NCBI RefSeq assembly: GCF_037908215.1
Contig: NZ_JBBLZC010000007.1
Coordinates: 124,001 to 188,000 of the forward strand
Reading direction: 5' to 3'
DNA from: Benzoatithermus flavus
GTDB taxonomy: Bacteria > Pseudomonadota > Alphaproteobacteria > Geminicoccales > Geminicoccaceae
Length of the DNA: 64,000 nucleotides
Positions 1-8,370 of this stretch are shown here, in pieces. The stretch's first letter is position 1; the number at the start of each line of letters is the position of its first letter. The position numbers and the translations under genes are program-made. The notes below the pieces were generated by a model, which saw only the letters and a program-made list of their open reading frames with translations, did no database searches and was not told where the DNA came from.

Positions 1-67
1 CAGGCCCGCGCCTGCTTCCGCCGCAGCCTCGAAACCCGGTTCGGAGCTTGCGTGGTCGGCTCGGTGC

Positions 68-80
68 TATAAGATATATA
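68..80 (+). promoter_or_regulatory. AT-rich possible promoter of the haemoglobin gene
   Basis: A short AT-rich island (TATAAG at 68-73, then TATATA at 75-80) stands out in very GC-rich DNA just before the haemoglobin gene. It could hold the -10 element. No convincing -35 at proper spacing is visible, so this is tentative. Bases 1-67 contain nothing I recognise. Confidence 0.3.
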
Positions 81-106
81 GCTAATACACCTTTATGGAG
101 CCGTTC

Positions 107-556
107 ATGTCCACACCCGAGCAGCAGGAGCGGCGGGCCGCGTTGGCGCCCGGCGCGGCCGTGGCGATCGACGAGGTGCTGATCGGGCGCGTGGTTCGCG
201 AGTTCTATCGCCGGGTGCGGCGGGACCCGGTGCTCGGGCCGATCTTCGAGGATGCCATCGGCGACGGCTGGGACGCGCATCTCGCGAAGCTCGTCGATTT
301 CTGGTCGTCCGTCCTCCTCATGACCGGGCGCTACAGCGGCCGGCCGATGCAGGTCCATGCCCGGATCGATGCCATCGAGGATGATCTGTTCCGGAGCTGG
401 CTCGGCCTGTTCGAGGCGACCGTGGTCGATCTGTGCACGCCAGCACAAGCGGCGCTCTTCAGGGAGAAGGCGCAGCGCATCGCCGAGAGCCTGCGCCTCG
501 GCATCGCCTTCCACCGCAAGTTGATGCTGCCGCGGACACCGCTCGCCGCCGGCTGA
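107..556 (+). CDS. group III truncated haemoglobin
   Basis: Predicted 149-residue cytoplasmic haem protein of the group III truncated globins, which bind O2/NO-type ligands; the physiological role of the group is poorly known. The sequence is an all-helical globin with FYRRV near residue 33, a QVHARID segment whose His84 should be the proximal haem ligand, and Trp98 in RSWLGLF, a position conserved in this group. Two in-frame ATGs exist (95 and 107). I chose 107 because GGAG at 97-100 lies six bases before it, while 95 has no ribosome site. The gene converges on the next one, three bases away. Confidence 0.85.
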   Translation: MSTPEQQERRAALAPGAAVAIDEVLIGRVVREFYRRVRRDPVLGPIFEDAIGDGWDAHLAKLVDFWSSVLLMTGRYSGRPMQVHARIDAIEDDLFRSWLGLFEATVVDLCTPAQAALFREKAQRIAESLRLGIAFHRKLMLPRTPLAAG

Positions 557-559
557 GCC

Positions 560-868
560 TCAGCGCCGGCCGAGGAGGGCCGCAGCGATCGCCTGGCCCT
601 CGGCCGTGGTGTCGCCATGGCCCATGGACCTGCCGGCCCGGCGATACCAGTAGCCGGCATTGCCGGGATCGCCCTCGATCCGGTGCAGCCAGCCGTGCAC
701 CCAGGCCGCATCGGCGCCCTCGAGCTCCTGCACGATCGCGTGCGCTCTCTCCCACTCGCCACGCAGCCCGTGCCAGACCGCATGCAGCAGCGGTGCCGCA
801 TCTATGGGCGGGGAGGGGGTGCTCAGCGAGCCGAGAAACGTCTCGATGGGGCTCTTCGCGTCGGACAT
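560..868 (-). CDS. small helical protein of unknown function
   Basis: 102-residue protein starting at the ATG at 868; the longer open frame upstream reads antisense to the beta-helix gene and is not protein-like. The middle (LLHAVWHGLRGEWERAH, then GDPGNAGYWYRRAG) resembles a single TPR-like helical hairpin seen in a widespread family of uncharacterised small bacterial proteins. There is no signal peptide or membrane segment. It lies 34 bases downstream of the beta-helix gene on the same strand and could be co-transcribed with it. Function unknown. Confidence 0.7.
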   Translation of the reverse strand: MSDAKSPIETFLGSLSTPSPPIDAAPLLHAVWHGLRGEWERAHAIVQELEGADAAWVHGWLHRIEGDPGNAGYWYRRAGRSMGHGDTTAEGQAIAAALLGRR

Positions 869-902
869 GGCTCCGGATCTCTTGCGGGCAGCGGCCGGTC
901 GA

Positions 903-2219
903 TCACCATATGAAATCGGAGTTGACGTGGAAGTGGTGGGTCTCGGACTCCCAAGCGGCCTCGCCCGCGCCGCTGCCCGGCGGGTCACCGTCGACGAACC
1001 TGGCGGAGGCGGTGGTCTGGCGGAGCTCGAAGGAGCCGATGTCGGGGTCGGAACCGGCGGGCGCCGGACGGATGAAACCACGCTGATCGATGGTAGCCGA
1101 GCCTGCCGGGTCGGCGCCGCCGAGCGCCGGATTGTCCGGCGCGTCGCGCAGGGCCACGGTGGGCGTCGGGCCGCCGTTCGCAGCCAGCCGGCCACCGCCG
1201 GTTCCGGGATCGATGGCGGCGAACAGGAGGGACGCGGCGACGCCCTCGCGGTCGCCCGCCACGTTGCCGCTCACCGCGGTGCCGAAGATGTTGTGGCCGT
1301 TGCTCGACGCGATCGTGCCGGCGATGTCGTTCGCGACCCGCTCCCCCTCGTAGCCGCCGAAATTGCCCGCGACGATGCTGTTGACGAGGCTGAGCCGGCC
1401 CGAGGCCCGGATGCCGCCGCCGTCGGCGCCGTAGGCGTTGGCAGCGTAGTTGCCGGTGATGGTGGAGCTCATGATCGTCGTCGATCCGCCGTCGGCGAAG
1501 ATGCCGCCGCCCGCGTGGCTGACGAACTCCTGGGCCGCGTTGCCGGCCACCGTGCTGTTCCGCAGCACGAGCGTGCTGTCGCTCGCCCAGATCCCGCCGC
1601 CGTCGTGGCCGGAATGATTGCCGGCGATCGTGCTCCGCGCCATCGTCAGCATGGCGCCGGCGAGATAGATGCCGCCACCTTTGCTGGCGTCGCCCGAGAA
1701 ATTGTCGGGCTCGTTGGCGGCGTTGCCCCGGATGATGCTGTCGGTGATGGCGGTACGGCTGCCTGCCAGCAGCGCCAGGCCGCCACCGGCGCCGTAGCCG
1801 AAGCAGTCGCTCACCGTGCACCGGTTCATGGCCAGAGACTGACCGTGATCGAGCAGGATGCCGCCGCCCGGTCCGCCCGTCTCCGAATCGTGGCTGCCGC
1901 CGCGGGTGAGCGTGAGATCCGTCAGGGCGACGGCGTTGTCGTCTCCGCCGCCGGTGATCGCCAGGATGCGCGAATGATGGTTGGCGTCGATCGTCACCCG
2001 CGAGCCGTTGTTGTCCCGGTCGCCGTCGACCGACACGTCGTCGCTGACCGTGAGCTGACCGTGGGTGAGAGCCAGCCTGCCGCCCTCGAGGCGGGCGGCG
2101 AACAGGATCCTGTCCGCACCGGCCGAGGCATTGGCGCTCGCGACCGCCTCGCGCAGGCTGAGCCTGCCGTCACGCGCGTCGACCACGTCGGCCAGCGTCG
2201 TCACCGTGAACGTCGTCAT
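903..2219 (-). CDS. right-handed parallel beta-helix protein (choice-of-anchor Q-like)
   Basis: 438-residue protein with the signature N-terminus of large extracellular beta-helix proteins: a TVTTLADVVDARDG stretch followed by LSLREAVASANA. It then runs through regularly spaced GGGI/GGGL and N(S/T)TVAGN-type coils, as in parallel beta-helix (PbH1) folds. Such proteins are usually surface-exposed or secreted. No classical signal peptide is visible at the N-terminus, so export may use another route or the annotated start may be too late. The C-terminus (SFELRQ) resembles the end of the choice-of-anchor Q region. No catalytic residues can be assigned. Neighbours give no clue to its role. Confidence 0.8.
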   Translation of the reverse strand: MTTFTVTTLADVVDARDGRLSLREAVASANASAGADRILFAARLEGGRLALTHGQLTVSDDVSVDGDRDNNGSRVTIDANHHSRILAITGGGDDNAVALTDLTLTRGGSHDSETGGPGGGILLDHGQSLAMNRCTVSDCFGYGAGGGLALLAGSRTAITDSIIRGNAANEPDNFSGDASKGGGIYLAGAMLTMARSTIAGNHSGHDGGGIWASDSTLVLRNSTVAGNAAQEFVSHAGGGIFADGGSTTIMSSTITGNYAANAYGADGGGIRASGRLSLVNSIVAGNFGGYEGERVANDIAGTIASSNGHNIFGTAVSGNVAGDREGVAASLLFAAIDPGTGGGRLAANGGPTPTVALRDAPDNPALGGADPAGSATIDQRGFIRPAPAGSDPDIGSFELRQTTASARFVDGDPPGSGAGEAAWESETHHFHVNSDFIW

Positions 2220-2344
2220 CGCCGTTCCCTCCCGGGCGCTCGATTGCCGGACCAGGCGGAAGGGACGATCATACCCCCAAGACGCCGCGCCGGCGAAGGG
2301 CCGAACGAGGCTACCTGCGGTCCACGGGAAGAAACCTGAAGGAC

Positions 2345-2364
2345 GGGCGGAGACGGACCCGCCC
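2345..2364 (-). terminator. possible terminator after the dehydratase gene
   Basis: GGGCGG at 2345-2350 pairs with CCGCCC at 2359-2364 around an eight-base loop, 18 bases past the stop of the minus-strand dehydratase gene. In the minus direction it is followed by a moderately T-rich stretch. Such GC-rich hairpins occur by chance in this genome, so confidence is modest. Confidence 0.35.
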
Positions 2365-2381
2365 CCGCCCGCGGCGGTAGC

Positions 2382-3908
2382 CTACATGACGGCGCCGATC
2401 TGCCAGGGCACGAACTCGTTGTCGCCCATGCCGAGCTCCTCCGATTTCGACTTCTCGCCGCTCGCGACCCTGACCACGAGATCGAAGATCCTCTTTCCCA
2501 CCTCCTCGATCGTTTCCTCGCCGTCGAGGATCGTGCCGGCGTTGAGGTCCATGTCGTCCTCCATGCGCCGGTACATGGCGGTGTTGGTGGCGATCTTGAT
2601 CGACGGCGTGGGCTTGAAGCCGAAGCACGAGCCGCGGCCGGTCGTGAACGCGATCATGTTGGCCCCCGAGGCGACCTGGCCCGTGGCCGAAGCCGGATCG
2701 TAGCCGGGGCTGTCCATGTAGACGAAGCCCTTCTCGGTGATCGGTTCCGCGTACTTGTAGACGCCCATCAGGTTGGTGGTGCCGCCCTTGGCCGCAGCAC
2801 CCAGGGACTTCTCGAGGATGGTGGTGAGCCCGCCCGCCTTGTTGCCCGGCGAGGGATTGTTGTTCATCTCGCCACCGTTGATCGCGGTGTACTCCTCCCA
2901 CCACTTGATCCGCTCGATCAGCTTCGCGGCCACCTCCTCGCTCACCGCGCGCCGGGTGAGGAGGTGCTCTGCGCCGTAGATCTCGGGCGTCTCCGAGAGG
3001 ATCGCCGTGCCGCCGTTCCGGACCAGAAGATCGGCGCAGTATCCCAGCGCCGGGTTGGCGGTGATGCCGGAATAGCCGTCCGAGCCGCCGCACTGGAGTG
3101 CTAGGCTGATCTCGCTCACCGAGACCGGCTGCCGCCGCGCCCGGCCGGCATCGGGCAGCATCTCCTTGATCATGGCGTGCGCACGCTCGATGGTCTTCCG
3201 GGTGCCGCCCTCGCCCTGCATGGTCATGGTGCGAAACCGCGGTCCCGGCTGGATGCCGTAGATCTCCTGCAGGAAGCTGATCTGCGCCACCTCGCAGCCT
3301 AAGCCCACCATCAGGATCGAGGCGAAGTTGGGGTGGCTCGCGAAGCCCCAGAGCGTCCGCTGCAGGGTCGCGAAGCCCTCGCCGCGATCGGCCATGCCGC
3401 AGCCGGTGCCGTGCGTGATGGCGACGATGCCGTCCACCTCGGGATACTGCTCGAGGATCTCTCTCGGGAAGCGCTCGGCGATGAACTTCGACACCGAGGC
3501 CGAGCAGTTCACGGTGGAGAGGATGCCGATATAGTTCCGCGTCCCCACCTTGCCGTTGTCGCGCACGAAGCCCATGAACGAGGGCCGCTCGCTCTCCGGC
3601 ACCATCCGGGTCGGCTTGACGTCCTGGCCGACGGCGTAATCGCGCGCGAAGTCGCGCATGACGCAGTTGTGGACGTGGACGTGCTCGCCGGGGGCAATGG
3701 GCCGGCTCGCGAAGCCGATGATCTGGTCGAACTTGCGGATCGGCTCGCCCTCGGCAATGGGGCGGGTCGCCACCTTGTGGCCGGCCGGAATGCGCTGCGT
3801 GACGCCGACGCCTTCGTTGCCGAGCTCGGTGCCGGGCAGGATGTCCACCCGCGCCACGACCACGTTGTCGTTCGGATTGAGACGGACGGTGAGCGGAGCC
3901 GTCGCCAT
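2382..3908 (-). CDS. UxaA/GarD-family sugar-acid dehydratase (altronate dehydratase-like)
   Basis: 508-residue single-chain dehydratase with an N-terminal SAF domain (about residues 8-90) fused to the large UxaA domain. Known members remove water from altronate or galactarate to give 2-keto-3-deoxy sugar acids. Seen: HGTGCGM, CGGSDGYSGITANP and the GGEMNNNPSPGNKAGG motif typical of the catalytic half. Start at ATG 3908 gives MATAPLTV; an ATG further upstream would add 17 unlikely residues. The gene stands alone, with no uronate isomerase or aldolase nearby, so the substrate cannot be chosen from context. The adjacent beta-helix protein does not obviously link to it. Confidence 0.85.
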   Translation of the reverse strand: MATAPLTVRLNPNDNVVVARVDILPGTELGNEGVGVTQRIPAGHKVATRPIAEGEPIRKFDQIIGFASRPIAPGEHVHVHNCVMRDFARDYAVGQDVKPTRMVPESERPSFMGFVRDNGKVGTRNYIGILSTVNCSASVSKFIAERFPREILEQYPEVDGIVAITHGTGCGMADRGEGFATLQRTLWGFASHPNFASILMVGLGCEVAQISFLQEIYGIQPGPRFRTMTMQGEGGTRKTIERAHAMIKEMLPDAGRARRQPVSVSEISLALQCGGSDGYSGITANPALGYCADLLVRNGGTAILSETPEIYGAEHLLTRRAVSEEVAAKLIERIKWWEEYTAINGGEMNNNPSPGNKAGGLTTILEKSLGAAAKGGTTNLMGVYKYAEPITEKGFVYMDSPGYDPASATGQVASGANMIAFTTGRGSCFGFKPTPSIKIATNTAMYRRMEDDMDLNAGTILDGEETIEEVGKRIFDLVVRVASGEKSKSEELGMGDNEFVPWQIGAVM

Positions 3909-3997
3909 GTCGATCTGTCTCCCTGGTGTGGCGTGCATCATAGTGGGATCGCAGGCCAATGCTACAGGCGCTTTATTAAGTTTTTGTGCTGGAAAAA

Positions 3998-4034
3998 TGG
4001 ATAAGCTTTGCGCTATGCAGCTATGACTGAATAG
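3998..4034 (+). promoter_or_regulatory. AT-rich fic leader with two CTGRATAAG-like sites
   Basis: The leader before fic is AT-rich against the local background and contains TGGATAAGC (3998-4006) and ACTGAATAG (4026-4034). The same core (CTGRATAAG) recurs as two inverted repeats right at the end of fic. The Fic protein ends in a winged-helix-like domain, so these could be its own operator sites. A ribosome site GGGGAG sits at 4036-4041, five bases before the ATG at 4047. Confidence 0.4.
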
Positions 4035-4046
4035 TGGGGAGCCTCA

Positions 4047-5222
4047 ATGGCCCGGCAGGGGCAGTATCGTATCACGTCGGTAGCAGGGGAACCGGTCCGT
4101 GCCTTCGTGCCGCCACCTCTGCCGCCCGACCCGCCCGTCGATGCCCGCCGCTTCGGGCGCAAGCTCGACCGCGCCAACCAAGCGCTCGGCCGCCTCGACG
4201 GGCTCGCCACGATGCTTCCGGACCCGCACCTCTTTATCTACTTCTATATTCGCAAGGAGGCCGTGCTTTCCTCACAGATCGAGGGCACCCAGTCCTCGCT
4301 CTCCGATCTGCTGCTGTTCGAGATCGACGAGGCCCCGGGCGTGCCGACCGATGATGTTGTGGAGGTATCGAGTTACGTCGCAGCCATGGATCACGGCCTG
4401 AAGCGGCTGCGGGAGGGCCTGCCGCTATCCTTGCGGCTGATCCGCGAGATCCATGCCATCCTGCTGCAGCACGGGCGGGGCGCCGACAAGGCGCCCGGCG
4501 AGTTCCGCCGCTCGCAGAACTGGATCGGCGGGTCGCGACCCGGCAACGCGATCTTCGTCCCGCCGCCGCATGAGCTCGTCCTCGATCTCATGAGCCAGCT
4601 CGAGCTCTTCCTTCATGACGAGCGGCATGATCTGCCGATCCTCATCAAGGCGGGGCTCGCGCATGTGCAGTTCGAGACCATCCACCCGTTCCTGGACGGC
4701 AATGGCCGGCTCGGCCGGCTGCTCATCACCTTCCTGCTCTGTGCCGACGGCGTGCTCTCCGAGCCGCTGCTCTATCTGAGCCTGTATCTCAAAGCCCGCC
4801 GCAGTGACTACTATCGCCTGCTGCAGAGTGTTCGTGCCGAAGGCGCTTGGGAGGAATGGATCGATTTTTTCCTCGACGGCATCACGGAGACGGCGACCCA
4901 GGCTGCCCAGACCGCCACGAAGGCGCTGGCACTGTTCGAGCAGGACCGCCGCCGGCTGCAGGGCTTGGCGAAGTCCGCCGGCACCGCGTTGCGCGTGCAT
5001 GACCATCTGCGCCGCCACCCACTCACGACGATACGCCGGGCGCAGGCTGATCTCGGCCTGTCCAATCCTGCGGTGACGAGCGCCATCGAGAACCTTATCG
5101 AGCTGGGGATGGTCCGTGAGGTGACCGGCAGGCGACGGGGACGCGTGTTCGCTTATGATCGCTATCTGACGCTTCTCAGCGCCGGGACCGAGCCTTATTC
5201 AGTTATGGGCGCCCAAGACTGA
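4047..5222 (+). CDS. Fic family protein with C-terminal winged-helix domain
   Basis: 391-residue Fic protein, probably an AMP-transferase that modifies Ser/Thr/Tyr of target proteins. Seen: the catalytic motif HPFLDGNGRLGR (His213) and an upstream SSQIEGT motif at 75-81, which carries the inhibitory Glu of class II Fic proteins that blocks ATP until relieved. An N-terminal Fic_N-like segment and a C-terminal helix-turn-helix/winged-helix region (about 320-375) are also apparent. This is the usual layout of stand-alone chromosomal Fic proteins. Start 4047 follows GGGGAG. Related sequence sites occur before the gene and across its stop codon, suggesting autoregulation. No antitoxin gene lies next to it, consistent with an internal inhibitory helix. 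Confidence 0.9.
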   Translation: MARQGQYRITSVAGEPVRAFVPPPLPPDPPVDARRFGRKLDRANQALGRLDGLATMLPDPHLFIYFYIRKEAVLSSQIEGTQSSLSDLLLFEIDEAPGVPTDDVVEVSSYVAAMDHGLKRLREGLPLSLRLIREIHAILLQHGRGADKAPGEFRRSQNWIGGSRPGNAIFVPPPHELVLDLMSQLELFLHDERHDLPILIKAGLAHVQFETIHPFLDGNGRLGRLLITFLLCADGVLSEPLLYLSLYLKARRSDYYRLLQSVRAEGAWEEWIDFFLDGITETATQAAQTATKALALFEQDRRRLQGLAKSAGTALRVHDHLRRHPLTTIRRAQADLGLSNPAVTSAIENLIELGMVREVTGRRRGRVFAYDRYLTLLSAGTEPYSVMGAQD

Positions 5223-5228
5223 ATAAGG
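5193..5228. repeat. inverted repeat spanning the fic stop codon
   Basis: CCTTATTCAGT (5193-5203) pairs perfectly with ACTGAATAAGG (5218-5228), an 11-bp stem around a 14-base loop. The loop itself contains GGGCGCCC. The left arm encodes the last residues of Fic and the right arm contains its stop codon. No T-tract follows, so a regulatory site is as likely as a terminator. Confidence 0.6.
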
Positions 5229-5232
5229 TTCG

Positions 5233-5260
5233 GCCTTATCCAGCGATCGCTGGATAAGGC
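5233..5260. repeat. perfect 28-bp palindrome between fic and cobT
   Basis: The half GCCTTATCCAGCGA (5233-5246) is followed directly by its exact reverse complement (5247-5260), with no spacer. Its outer arms repeat the GCCTTAT(T/C)CAG core of the inverted repeat 5 bases upstream. It lies between the convergent fic and cobT stops and could be a bidirectional terminator, a protein-binding site, or both. A spacer-free palindrome of this length is unlikely by chance. Confidence 0.6.
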
Positions 5261-5269
5261 TGCATCCTC

Positions 5270-7171
5270 TCACGCCGCCCGGCGGCCCCGGCCGCCGCGG
5301 CCGCTCTTGGGCTCGAACAGGGCCGAGAGCTGGCCCAGCATGACGCCGCCGAGCTGCTCGGGGTCCGAGATCGTGACCGCGCGACGATAGTAGCGGGTCA
5401 CGTCGTGGCCGATGCCGATCGCCAAGAGCTCGACGTCCGAGCGGGTCTCGACCCACTCGATCACCTCGCGCAGGTGCCGCTCGAGATAGTTGCCGGGATT
5501 GGCCGAGAGCGTGCTGTCGTCGACGGGGGCACCATCCGAGATCACCATGAGGATGCGCCGCTGCTCCGGCCGGCCGCAGAGGCGATGGTGCGCCCACAAG
5601 ATCGCCTCGCCGTCGATGTTCTCTTTCAAGAGCCCTTCGCGCAGCATGAGGCCCAAGGAGCGCCGCGCCCGCCGCCAGGGCGCGTCGGCCGGCTTGTAGA
5701 TGATATGCCTAAGATCGTTGAGGCGGCCCGGATTGGCGGGCTTGCCGGCACGCAACCAGGCCTCGCGCGACTGGCCGCCCTTCCAGGCGCGGGTGGTGAA
5801 GCCCAGGATCTCGACCTTGACCCCGCAGCGCTCGAGGGTGCGGGCGAGGATGTCCGCGCTCATCGCGGCGACCGCGATCGGTCGGCCGCGCATCGAGCCC
5901 GAATTGTCGATGAGCAGGGTCACCACCGTGTCGCGGAAGTCGGTCTCCTTCTCCTGCTTGAAGGAGAGGGGTGTGGTCGGGTTGACCACGACGCGCGGCA
6001 GGCGGGCGGTGTCGAGGATGCCCTCGTCGAGATCGAACGACCAGGAGCGCTGCTGCTGCGCCATCAGCTTGCGCTGCAGGCGGTTGGCCATCCGGCCGAT
6101 CATGCCCTGGAAGCGGATCAGGGACTGGTCGAGCTGGGCGCGCAGGCGCGTGAGCTCGCCGGGGCCGCACAGCTCCTCGACCGTTACCACCTCGTCGTAC
6201 TGGGTCGTGAAGACCTTGTAGGCCAGGGCCTCGCCGCCGGGCGGCAGGAAGTTCGGGCGGTTGTTGCGGTCGTCGGCGCTCTCGTCCTCGCCGCCCTCCT
6301 TGCTGTCGCTGGCCTCGGCGGTCTCGCTCTGCACCGCCTCGGCCTCGCTCATCTCCTCGCCGCTGCTGTCGCGCTCCGCGCGCGCGGCGCTCTGCTGCTG
6401 GTCCTGCTCGCCCTGGCCCTCGCCCTCGGCGTTCTCGTCGCTGCCCGCGGGCGGCTCCTCGCTGTCCTCGGAATGCTCGTCCTCGTCGCCTTCTTCGGGC
6501 GGCTCGACCAGATCCTCGGCGAGGCCGAGATGGGCCAGAAGCTCGCGCACCCGGCGCGCGAAGGCCTCCTGATCGCCGAGCGAGCGGGCGAGCGCCGGCA
6601 GGTCGGCGGCCACGCTCTTCTCGAGCCAGTCGCTCCAGCTCGCCATCAGCCGCTTCTGCGGCTCGGAAAGCTCGAAGCCCAGGAGCCGCTCGCGCGCGAA
6701 CAGGTCGACGATCTCGGCGATGGTCGCGTCCTGGCTGCGTTCGCCCGGCACGGGCTGGCTGATCCGAGCCTTGAACGCGCTCTCGAGGTTCGCCTTCACA
6801 CCGGGCATGTGCTCGGCACCGATGCCCTCGATCCTGAGCTCCTCGAGCCGGTCGTAGAGCAGGGTCGCGATCTCGCCCGTAGGGGCGAGGCGCCGGTGCA
6901 GGCTCGGGTCGTGATAGCGGATGCGGAGCGCTGCCCTGTCCGCCTCGCCACGCACCCGCCCCAGCTCGTGCTGGATCATGTCGGGGCGCGGCAGGGCCAG
7001 ACGCACGGTCGACGCCGCGGCGGGCTGGCTCGCGCGCTCGCGAGCGCCGCCCCGGCCACCGTCGCGGCCGCGGAACGCCACCTCGACCGCGCCGCTGCCC
7101 GCCATGGCGCGGACCGTGGCAGCCAGGGCCCGCTGCAGCTCGTCGATGTTCTGCTTGATGTCGTCGGACAA
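5270..7171 (-). CDS. cobT: aerobic cobaltochelatase subunit CobT
   Basis: 633-residue CobT, partner of CobS in the ATP-driven chelatase that helps CobN insert cobalt into hydrogenobyrinic a,c-diamide during aerobic cobalamin synthesis. Seen: an N-terminal CobT domain, a long acidic Glu/Ser/Asp-rich linker in the middle (about residues 220-310), and a C-terminal von Willebrand A domain with the MIDAS motif DNSGSMRG near residue 420. Length and layout fit the family. The start codon is TTG at 7171 (MSDDIKQN), which matches the usual CobT N-terminus. It lies 36 bases behind cobS and is surely co-transcribed with it. cobN is not in the window. Confidence 0.93.
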   Translation of the reverse strand: MSDDIKQNIDELQRALAATVRAMAGSGAVEVAFRGRDGGRGGARERASQPAAASTVRLALPRPDMIQHELGRVRGEADRAALRIRYHDPSLHRRLAPTGEIATLLYDRLEELRIEGIGAEHMPGVKANLESAFKARISQPVPGERSQDATIAEIVDLFARERLLGFELSEPQKRLMASWSDWLEKSVAADLPALARSLGDQEAFARRVRELLAHLGLAEDLVEPPEEGDEDEHSEDSEEPPAGSDENAEGEGQGEQDQQQSAARAERDSSGEEMSEAEAVQSETAEASDSKEGGEDESADDRNNRPNFLPPGGEALAYKVFTTQYDEVVTVEELCGPGELTRLRAQLDQSLIRFQGMIGRMANRLQRKLMAQQQRSWSFDLDEGILDTARLPRVVVNPTTPLSFKQEKETDFRDTVVTLLIDNSGSMRGRPIAVAAMSADILARTLERCGVKVEILGFTTRAWKGGQSREAWLRAGKPANPGRLNDLRHIIYKPADAPWRRARRSLGLMLREGLLKENIDGEAILWAHHRLCGRPEQRRILMVISDGAPVDDSTLSANPGNYLERHLREVIEWVETRSDVELLAIGIGHDVTRYYRRAVTISDPEQLGGVMLGQLSALFEPKSGRGGRGRRAA

Positions 7172-7207
7172 GGTCGCTGGTCGCCTTCCGCTAGAACCGG
7201 TCCCTGC

Positions 7208-8218
7208 TCAGGCGTAGGCGAGGTTCGCCGCCGATTCCGGCAGCTCCGTGCCGAAGCAGCGCTGATAATACTCCGCCACGATGTGCCGCTCGGCCTCGTC
7301 GCACTTGTTGAGGAACGTCACCCGGAACGCGAAGCCGATATCGCCGAAGATCTCGGCATTCTCGGCCCAGGTGATCACGGTGCGCGGCGACATGACGGTC
7401 GAGATGTCGCCGGCCATGAATCCCTTGCGGGTGAGATCGGCGAGCATGACCATGCTCGAGATCTTCTTGCGCCCCTCGGCCGTGTCGTAGCCAGGGCACT
7501 TCGCGAGCACGATCCGACACTCGTCGCCGTGCGCCAGATAGTTGAGCTGGGTCACGATGCTCCAGCGGTCCATCTGGCCCTGGTTGATCTGCTGCGTGCC
7601 GTGATAGAGGCCCGACGTGTCGCCCAGGCCCACCGTGTTCGCGGTCGCGAACAGGCGGAACGCGCGGTGCGGCCTGATGACGCGGTTCTGGTCGAGCAGC
7701 GTCATGCGCCCCTGCGCCTCCAGCACGCGCTGGATGACGAACATGACGTCGGGCCGGCCGGCATCGTACTCGTCGAACACGAGCGCCACGGGCCGCTGTA
7801 GCGACCAGGGCAGGATACCCTCGCGGTATTCGGTGATCTGCTTGCCTTCCTTGAGGACGATCGCGTCCTTGCCGATCAGGTCGATCCGGCTGATGTGGCT
7901 GTCGAGGTTGATGCGGATGCAGGGCCAGTTCAGCCGGGCCGCCACCTGCTCGATGTGGGTCGACTTGCCGGTGCCGTGATAGCCCTGGATCATCACCCGC
8001 CGATTGTGGGTGAAGCCGGCGAGGATCGCCAGCGTCGTGGCACGGTCGAACTGGTAGGTCGGGTCGATGTCGGGGACGTACTCGGTCCGCCGGCTGAAGC
8101 CCCGGACATACTGGTCGGACGGAAAGCCGAACGTCTCGGCGACGCTCAGGCGAATGTCTGGCTCCTCGGGCAGATCGAGCAGATCGGTCGTCCCGAGATG
8201 CGATTCCTCCGGATGCAA
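7208..8218 (-). CDS. cobS: cobaltochelatase subunit CobS, AAA+ ATPase
   Basis: AAA+ ATPase subunit that forms a ring with CobT and powers cobalt insertion in aerobic cobalamin synthesis. Seen: Walker A GYHGTGKST at about 79-87, Walker B VFDEYDA near 147, and a sensor-like LFATANTVG segment. The frame is open to an ATG at 8374, but that would overlap the J-domain gene and add residues unlike any CobS. I chose TTG at 8218: a GGAG lies nine bases upstream and the resulting 336 residues match the family length. The start is the main uncertainty. Confidence 0.9.
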   Translation of the reverse strand: MHPEESHLGTTDLLDLPEEPDIRLSVAETFGFPSDQYVRGFSRRTEYVPDIDPTYQFDRATTLAILAGFTHNRRVMIQGYHGTGKSTHIEQVAARLNWPCIRINLDSHISRIDLIGKDAIVLKEGKQITEYREGILPWSLQRPVALVFDEYDAGRPDVMFVIQRVLEAQGRMTLLDQNRVIRPHRAFRLFATANTVGLGDTSGLYHGTQQINQGQMDRWSIVTQLNYLAHGDECRIVLAKCPGYDTAEGRKKISSMVMLADLTRKGFMAGDISTVMSPRTVITWAENAEIFGDIGFAFRVTFLNKCDEAERHIVAEYYQRCFGTELPESAANLAYA

Positions 8219-8370
8219 GGCACAGATCTCCAGCCTACGCGAGCGCCACGCGATGTTATGCCCGTACCCGCCGCGAGCGGGCAAGACGGACCCGGGAAGG
8301 TAACAGCTTCGACGGGCTGCCAGTGCCAAGCTGCGACAGATCCCTGCCGGCACGCGAAGCGCCCCGAGGC

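Noticed and set aside
660..2339. A 559-codon open frame opposite the beta-helix gene
   Set aside because: Low-complexity Val/Ala/Arg/Gly sequence that mirrors the beta-helix coils; the minus-strand frame has the clear family signature.
5405..7801. A 798-codon open frame opposite cobT/cobS
   Set aside because: Mirror frame of two well-supported genes, with no recognisable domain.
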